A DNA stretch of 17,101 nt from Clostridia bacterium. Its GTDB lineage: Bacteria; Bacillota; Clostridia; TANB77; CAG-508. The position numbers and the translations under genes are program-made. The DNA is taken from the NCBI GenBank assembly GCA_022790685.1, contig JAAVXQ010000137.1, positions 1 through 17,101 on the forward strand. Direction: 5' to 3'. Under the pieces are notes generated by a model that was not told the DNA's origin, did not search any database, and saw only the letters and a program-made list of their open reading frames with translations. Shown one piece after another: positions 14,252 through 17,101 of the stretch. Each line of letters opens with the position of its first letter. Within the stretch, counting starts at the first letter, position 1.

Positions 14252-14290
14252 AATAAAAAAAATAAATGTAAACATTTGGCTTACATTTAT
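14252..14290 (-). terminator. Rho-independent terminator of the ribosomal alpha operon
   Basis: ATAAATGTAA (14262-14271) pairs with TTACATTTAT (14281-14290) over a 9-base loop. On the minus strand it is followed by a run of T residues (complement of the A-tract 14252-14262). It lies 58 bases after the rplQ stop. Confidence 0.8.
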
Positions 14291-14347
14291 CTTTACTATT
14301 TTTCTATGCATTTTTGAATGTACTTTCTTATAAGTACCATTATTTTA

Positions 14348-14857
14348 TTATACTAACATTAATATAGCTTGTTTGCTATTGTCACCTTTTCTAGGTTCCA
14401 TTTTTAATATTTTAGTATATCCTCCAACTCTTGTTTCATATTTTGGAGCTAATTCATTAAATAATTTGTCTATTAAATCTACACCTTCAACTTTATTAAT
14501 TGTTTTCATTATTTTTCTTCTTGCATTTAATCTTGATGGCATATCTTTTTGTCTTTTTTCCATTTTTTCTTCTTTAACAACTTTTAGGTATTCTTTACCA
14601 TTTTTACTTGTTGTTTTTTCTGTAACTTTTCTTCCATTAGTATCTAATTTTGCTTTAACAACTTTAACTTCAACTTCTTCAAAGTTTTTATGCTCTTTAA
14701 CAGCTAAAGCAACTATACTATCTACTATTGATTTTACTTCTTTAGCTCTTGCTTCTGTAGTAACAATTTTACCATTTAGTATTAAATCTGTTGCTTGACA
14801 TCTTAGCATTGCTAATCTTTGATCAGTTGGTTTTCCAAGTTTTCTTGTTCCTGCCAC
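14348..14857 (-). CDS. rplQ: 50S ribosomal protein L17, long form
   Basis: 169 residues; a structural protein of the large ribosomal subunit near the polypeptide exit region. The N-terminus AGTRKLGKPTDQRLAMLRCQATDLI, then GKIVTTEARAKEVKSI and the C-terminal APKYETRVGGYTKILKMEPRKGDNS are diagnostic. Typical L17 has 113-120 residues; here an insertion of about 50 residues (~65-112, rich in Lys, Val and Glu) sits between the halves. I recall similarly long L17 proteins in Lachnospiraceae-type Clostridia, so this is a lineage feature rather than an error. The start is GTG (14855-14857) with AAGGAAGG upstream. It is the last gene of the operon, 20 bases after rpoA, followed by the terminator at 14252-14290. 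Confidence 0.97.
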   Translation of the reverse strand: MAGTRKLGKPTDQRLAMLRCQATDLILNGKIVTTEARAKEVKSIVDSIVALAVKEHKNFEEVEVKVVKAKLDTNGRKVTEKTTSKNGKEYLKVVKEEKMEKRQKDMPSRLNARRKIMKTINKVEGVDLIDKLFNELAPKYETRVGGYTKILKMEPRKGDNSKQAILMLV

Positions 14858-14877
14858 TTTATTTCACCTTCCTTAAA

Positions 14878-15825
14878 TTAATCTTCATCTGATGAAAAAT
14901 TCAAACCTAAAGCTATTAATTTATTAGTTACTTCATCTAATGATTTTTTACCAAGGTTTCTAACTTTCATCATATCTTCTTGTGATTTATTTGCTAAATC
15001 TTCAACTGTTGCTATTCCAGCTCTCTTTAAACAATTATATGATCTTACAGAAAGTTCTAATTCCTCTATAGGCATTTCTAAAACTTTCTCTTTCTTTGAT
15101 TCTTCTTTTTCTACCATTACTTGAGTATTTCTTGCTGTTTCAGATAAGTCAATAAATAACTCTAAATGACCTGTCATAACTTTTGCAGCTAAACTCAATG
15201 CTTCGAATGGTTTTAGACTTCCATCTGTCCAAACTTCAATTGTTAATTTATCATAATCTACCATTTGTCCAACTCTAGTATTTTCAACTGCATAGTTAAC
15301 TTTTTTTACAGGAGTAAATATAGAATCTATTGGTAATACGTCTATTGGATTATTATCTTTTTTATTTTTTTCTGCAACATTATATCCTCTTCCTCTATTT
15401 ACAGTCATTTCCATGTGTAAATCACAATTACTTGAAGTTGTTGCTATATGTAGTTCTGGGTTTAATATTTCCACTGTTCCATCTGTTACAATATCTCCAG
15501 CTTTTATTTCTCCAGCACCTTTAAAATCTATTCTTATAATCTTTTCTTCGTTATCAAAAACTTTAAGTCTTATACTTTTTAAATTAACAATTAACTCAGG
15601 AACATCTTCTACAACACCTTGTACTGTAGAAAACTCATGTACTACGCCGTTTATTTTAACACTTGTTATTGCCGCTCCTGGCAATGATGATAATAGTATT
15701 CTTCTTAAAGAATTTCCTATTGTCATTCCATATCCACGTTCTAATGGTTCGCATATGAATTTTGCATAATTCCTCTTATCGTCTGCTTCTATGCATTCGA
15801 TGTTTGGTTTTTCAAATTCAATCAT
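14878..15825 (-). CDS. rpoA: DNA-directed RNA polymerase subunit alpha
   Basis: 315 residues, the normal bacterial length. Alpha dimerises to start RNA polymerase assembly and its C-terminal domain contacts upstream promoter DNA and activators. Seen: the N-terminal assembly domain with EPLERGYGMTIGNSLRRILLSSLPGAAIT (~27-55) and the VEDVPELIVNLK segment; a Glu/Lys linker (~235-245); and the C-terminal domain with IEELELSVRSYNCLKRAGI and VRNLGKKSLDEV (helix-hairpin-helix type DNA-contact region). The ATG has AGGAGG five bases upstream. It follows rpsD after 79 bases and precedes rplQ by 20 bases, the usual Firmicutes order. Confidence 0.98.
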   Translation of the reverse strand: MIEFEKPNIECIEADDKRNYAKFICEPLERGYGMTIGNSLRRILLSSLPGAAITSVKINGVVHEFSTVQGVVEDVPELIVNLKSIRLKVFDNEEKIIRIDFKGAGEIKAGDIVTDGTVEILNPELHIATTSSNCDLHMEMTVNRGRGYNVAEKNKKDNNPIDVLPIDSIFTPVKKVNYAVENTRVGQMVDYDKLTIEVWTDGSLKPFEALSLAAKVMTGHLELFIDLSETARNTQVMVEKEESKKEKVLEMPIEELELSVRSYNCLKRAGIATVEDLANKSQEDMMKVRNLGKKSLDEVTNKLIALGLNFSSDED

Positions 15826-15904
15826 TTTTACCTCCTAATTGGTTTTTAATGAAAACCTTTATATTTCTAAACTTTTTACGTACGTATCCTAAGTATATAA
15901 TTTA

Positions 15905-16531
15905 TTATTTAGAGTATAACTCAATGATTAAGTGTTCTTCAACTGGTAAGTCTATTTCTTCTCTGCTCACAGCTCTAACAACTTTTGCACTTAAGTTTTT
16001 GCTATCTAAATCTAACCATTCTGGAACTGGTCTTTTTGAACCATTTTCAATGTTCTCTTTTATAACTGGATTATTTCTTCTAGCTTCTCTAACAGCTATA
16101 ACATCTCCTGGTTTTACTAAATATGAAGCAACATCAACTTTTTTTCCATTTACTTCTATATTTCCATGTGTTACCATTTGTCTAGCTTGTGGTCTAGAAA
16201 CACCTAGTCCTAATCTATATACAACATTGTCTAATCTGCTTTCTAATATTTGTAAAAGGTTTGTACCTGTAATACCTTTTTTATTAGAAGCCATTTCAAA
16301 GTATTTTCTAAATTGTTTTTCACCTACACCGTAGAATGATCTTGTTTTTTGTTTTTCTCTTAATTGTGTACCGTATTCAGAAAGTTTTGTTCTTTTTTGT
16401 CCGTGTTGCCCTGGAGCATAGTTTCTTCTTGTTACACTACATTTATCAGAATAGCATCTGCATCCTTTTAAGAATAACTTTTGTCCTTCTCTACGGCATA
16501 TACGACATTGTTCGTCTTTATATCTTGCCAT
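15905..16531 (-). CDS. rpsD: 30S ribosomal protein S4, zinc-binding form
   Basis: 208 residues; a primary 16S rRNA-binding protein that nucleates small-subunit assembly and in many bacteria represses its own operon. Cys9, Cys12, Cys26 and Cys31 are all present, the zinc-site (C+) form. The RNA-binding S4 domain is seen as SRLDNVVYRLGLGVSRPQARQMVTHGNIEVNGKKVDVASYLVKPGD (in parts, ~91-145). The start is supported by GGAAGAGGTG about ten bases upstream. In the operon it sits between rpsK and rpoA. The 79-base gap before rpoA holds a palindrome TACGTACGTA but no structure I can call a regulatory element. Confidence 0.98.
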   Translation of the reverse strand: MARYKDEQCRICRREGQKLFLKGCRCYSDKCSVTRRNYAPGQHGQKRTKLSEYGTQLREKQKTRSFYGVGEKQFRKYFEMASNKKGITGTNLLQILESRLDNVVYRLGLGVSRPQARQMVTHGNIEVNGKKVDVASYLVKPGDVIAVREARRNNPVIKENIENGSKRPVPEWLDLDSKNLSAKVVRAVSREEIDLPVEEHLIIELYSK

Positions 16532-16584
16532 AAACTAATTACACCTCTTCCTTAAAATTTCTAAAATATATATTCTCTTTTTAA

Positions 16585-16983
16585 TTAAACTCTTCTTCTT
16601 TTTGGTGGTCTACAACCATTGTGTGGTATTGGAGTAACATCTTTAATCATTGTTATCTCTAAACCAGCTGTTTGTAAAGCTCTTATTGCTGCTTCACGTC
16701 CAGCACCTGGTCCTTTAACATATACATCAACAGTTTTTAAACCATGTTCCATAGCAGCTTTTGTTGCAGTTTCAGCTGCTTGACCAGCTGCAAATGGTGT
16801 GCTTTTTCTTGAACCTTTAAATCCAAGTCCACCAGCACTTGCCCAAGATATTACATTACCTTGTGTATCTGTTATTGAAACTATTGTATTGTTAAAACTA
16901 GAATGAATATGAGCAGAACCTTTATCTATGTTTTTTCTTTCTCTTCTTCTAATACCTGTTTTTTTAACATTAGCTTTTGCCAT
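16585..16983 (-). CDS. rpsK: 30S ribosomal protein S11
   Basis: 132 residues, normal length for the family; it binds 16S rRNA in the platform of the small subunit near the Shine-Dalgarno helix. Diagnostic stretches are HIHSSFNNTIVSITD, SWASAGGLGFKGSRKSTPFAAG, KGPGAGREAAIRAL and the C-terminal DVTPIPHNGCRPPKRRRV. The start ATG has TAAGGAGG upstream. It lies between rpsM and rpsD in the alpha operon. Confidence 0.98.
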   Translation of the reverse strand: MAKANVKKTGIRRRERKNIDKGSAHIHSSFNNTIVSITDTQGNVISWASAGGLGFKGSRKSTPFAAGQAAETATKAAMEHGLKTVDVYVKGPGAGREAAIRALQTAGLEITMIKDVTPIPHNGCRPPKRRRV

Positions 16984-17020
16984 TTTGGTATTTACCTCCT
17001 TAAAAATTTCTTGTATCTAC

Positions 17021-17101
17021 TTAAGCTTTTTTGCTTTTACTTACTAATTTTCTTGGACCTTTTCTTGTACGAGCATTAGTTTTTGTTCTTTGTCCTCTTA
17101 C
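17021..17101 (-). CDS. rpsM: 30S ribosomal protein S13, C-terminal end (partial)
   Basis: Only the last 26 codons and the stop (17021-17023) are inside the window; the gene continues past the right edge. The residues VRGQRTKTNARTRKGPRK are the conserved basic tail of S13, which contacts 16S rRNA and P-site tRNA in the head of the small subunit. It is 37 bases upstream of rpsK, matching the standard rpsM-rpsK-rpsD-rpoA-rplQ order. Confidence 0.93.
   Translation of the reverse strand, partial: VRGQRTKTNARTRKGPRKLVSKSKKA

Larger units (their letters stand above)
13961..14347. other. Intergenic region between the lipoprotein gene and rplQ
   Basis: 387 bases without a gene. It contains the GC-rich hairpin at 14065-14108 and the rplQ terminator at 14252-14290, listed separately. 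A weak AT-only inverted repeat (TTTCTAT 14162-14168 / ATAGAAA 14181-14187) and a small one (GTACTT 14320-14325 / AAGTAC 14332-14337) lack a T-tract. No tRNA, ORF or riboswitch seen in the rest. Confidence 0.7.

Noticed and set aside
14348..14857. Long L17 as a novel fusion
   Set aside because: The insertion is real, but long L17 proteins of similar layout are, as I recall, known in Clostridia; it is noted in the annotation only.
15877..15886. Palindrome TACGTACGTA between rpsD and rpoA
   Set aside because: Single, short, with no partner site and no link to a promoter; likely chance.
14373..16533. Plus-strand open frames antisense to rplQ, rpoA and rpsD
   Set aside because: They are shadows of highly conserved ribosomal genes, with no independent start signals.
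1..17101. tRNA, rRNA, CRISPR arrays, insertion sequences or attachment sites
   Set aside because: I looked for cloverleaf-type sequence, regularly spaced repeats, transposase motifs and flanking duplications and saw none I could support; a tRNAscan, Infernal and repeat search would be decisive.

Overview
The window is very AT-rich DNA from a low-GC Gram-positive bacterium. Evidence: strong AGGAGG-type ribosome binding sites, a Firmicutes-style rpsM-rpsK-rpsD-rpoA-rplQ operon, a four-cysteine S4, a long L17 of the kind I recall from some Clostridia, a SpoIIP-type sporulation domain, and a Clostridia-style pseudopilin leader. An uncultured, probably gut-associated member of the Clostridia is my inference; species cannot be read from the sequence.

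Layout, left to right. (1) 4-4125, minus strand: a pseudopilin-leader protein with BspA-like leucine-rich repeats, and upstream of it a large membrane protein joining an O-antigen ligase/polymerase-type integral membrane domain to a C-terminal SpoIIP peptidoglycan-hydrolase domain. Its reading frame is broken exactly at an (AT)10 tract. Losing one AT unit gives a single 1007-residue protein, so this is a phase-variation, pseudogene or consensus-error candidate. (2) 4187-8949, minus strand: an operon of a U32-family protein (tRNA ho5U34 hydroxylation type), an unrecognised charged protein, and valS, with a clear promoter at one end and a hairpin terminator at the other. (3) 9099-10517, plus strand: a RelA/SpoT-synthetase-like protein encoded in two overlapping frames. 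A +1 shift is needed, and a CTT-CGG site lies in the overlap. (4) 10477-12977, minus strand: a putative cassette of an excisionase/MerR-type HTH protein with a degenerate Rossmann domain, a possible ~45-residue small protein, a YgjV-family membrane protein, and a tiny membrane-anchored GT2-like protein. The cassette promoter carries a CCG/CGG inverted repeat inside its -35/-10 spacer, with a further half-site downstream. (5) 13061-14108, plus strand: a lone lipoprotein gene with its own promoter and visibly higher GC than its neighbours. (6) 14252-17101, minus strand: the end of the alpha ribosomal operon, entering from the right with the tail of rpsM and closing with a good hairpin terminator after rplQ.

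Working together: regions 2 and 6 are housekeeping translation and tRNA-modification genes. Region 1 is cell-envelope or surface biology. Regions 3 to 5 look like accessory genes with individual regulation. The strongest candidates for something undescribed are the ligase-SpoIIP fusion with its slippage tract, and the self-controlled HTH/Rossmann cassette. Two clear frame breaks and one doubtful one in 17 kb also mean that consensus errors must be excluded first.
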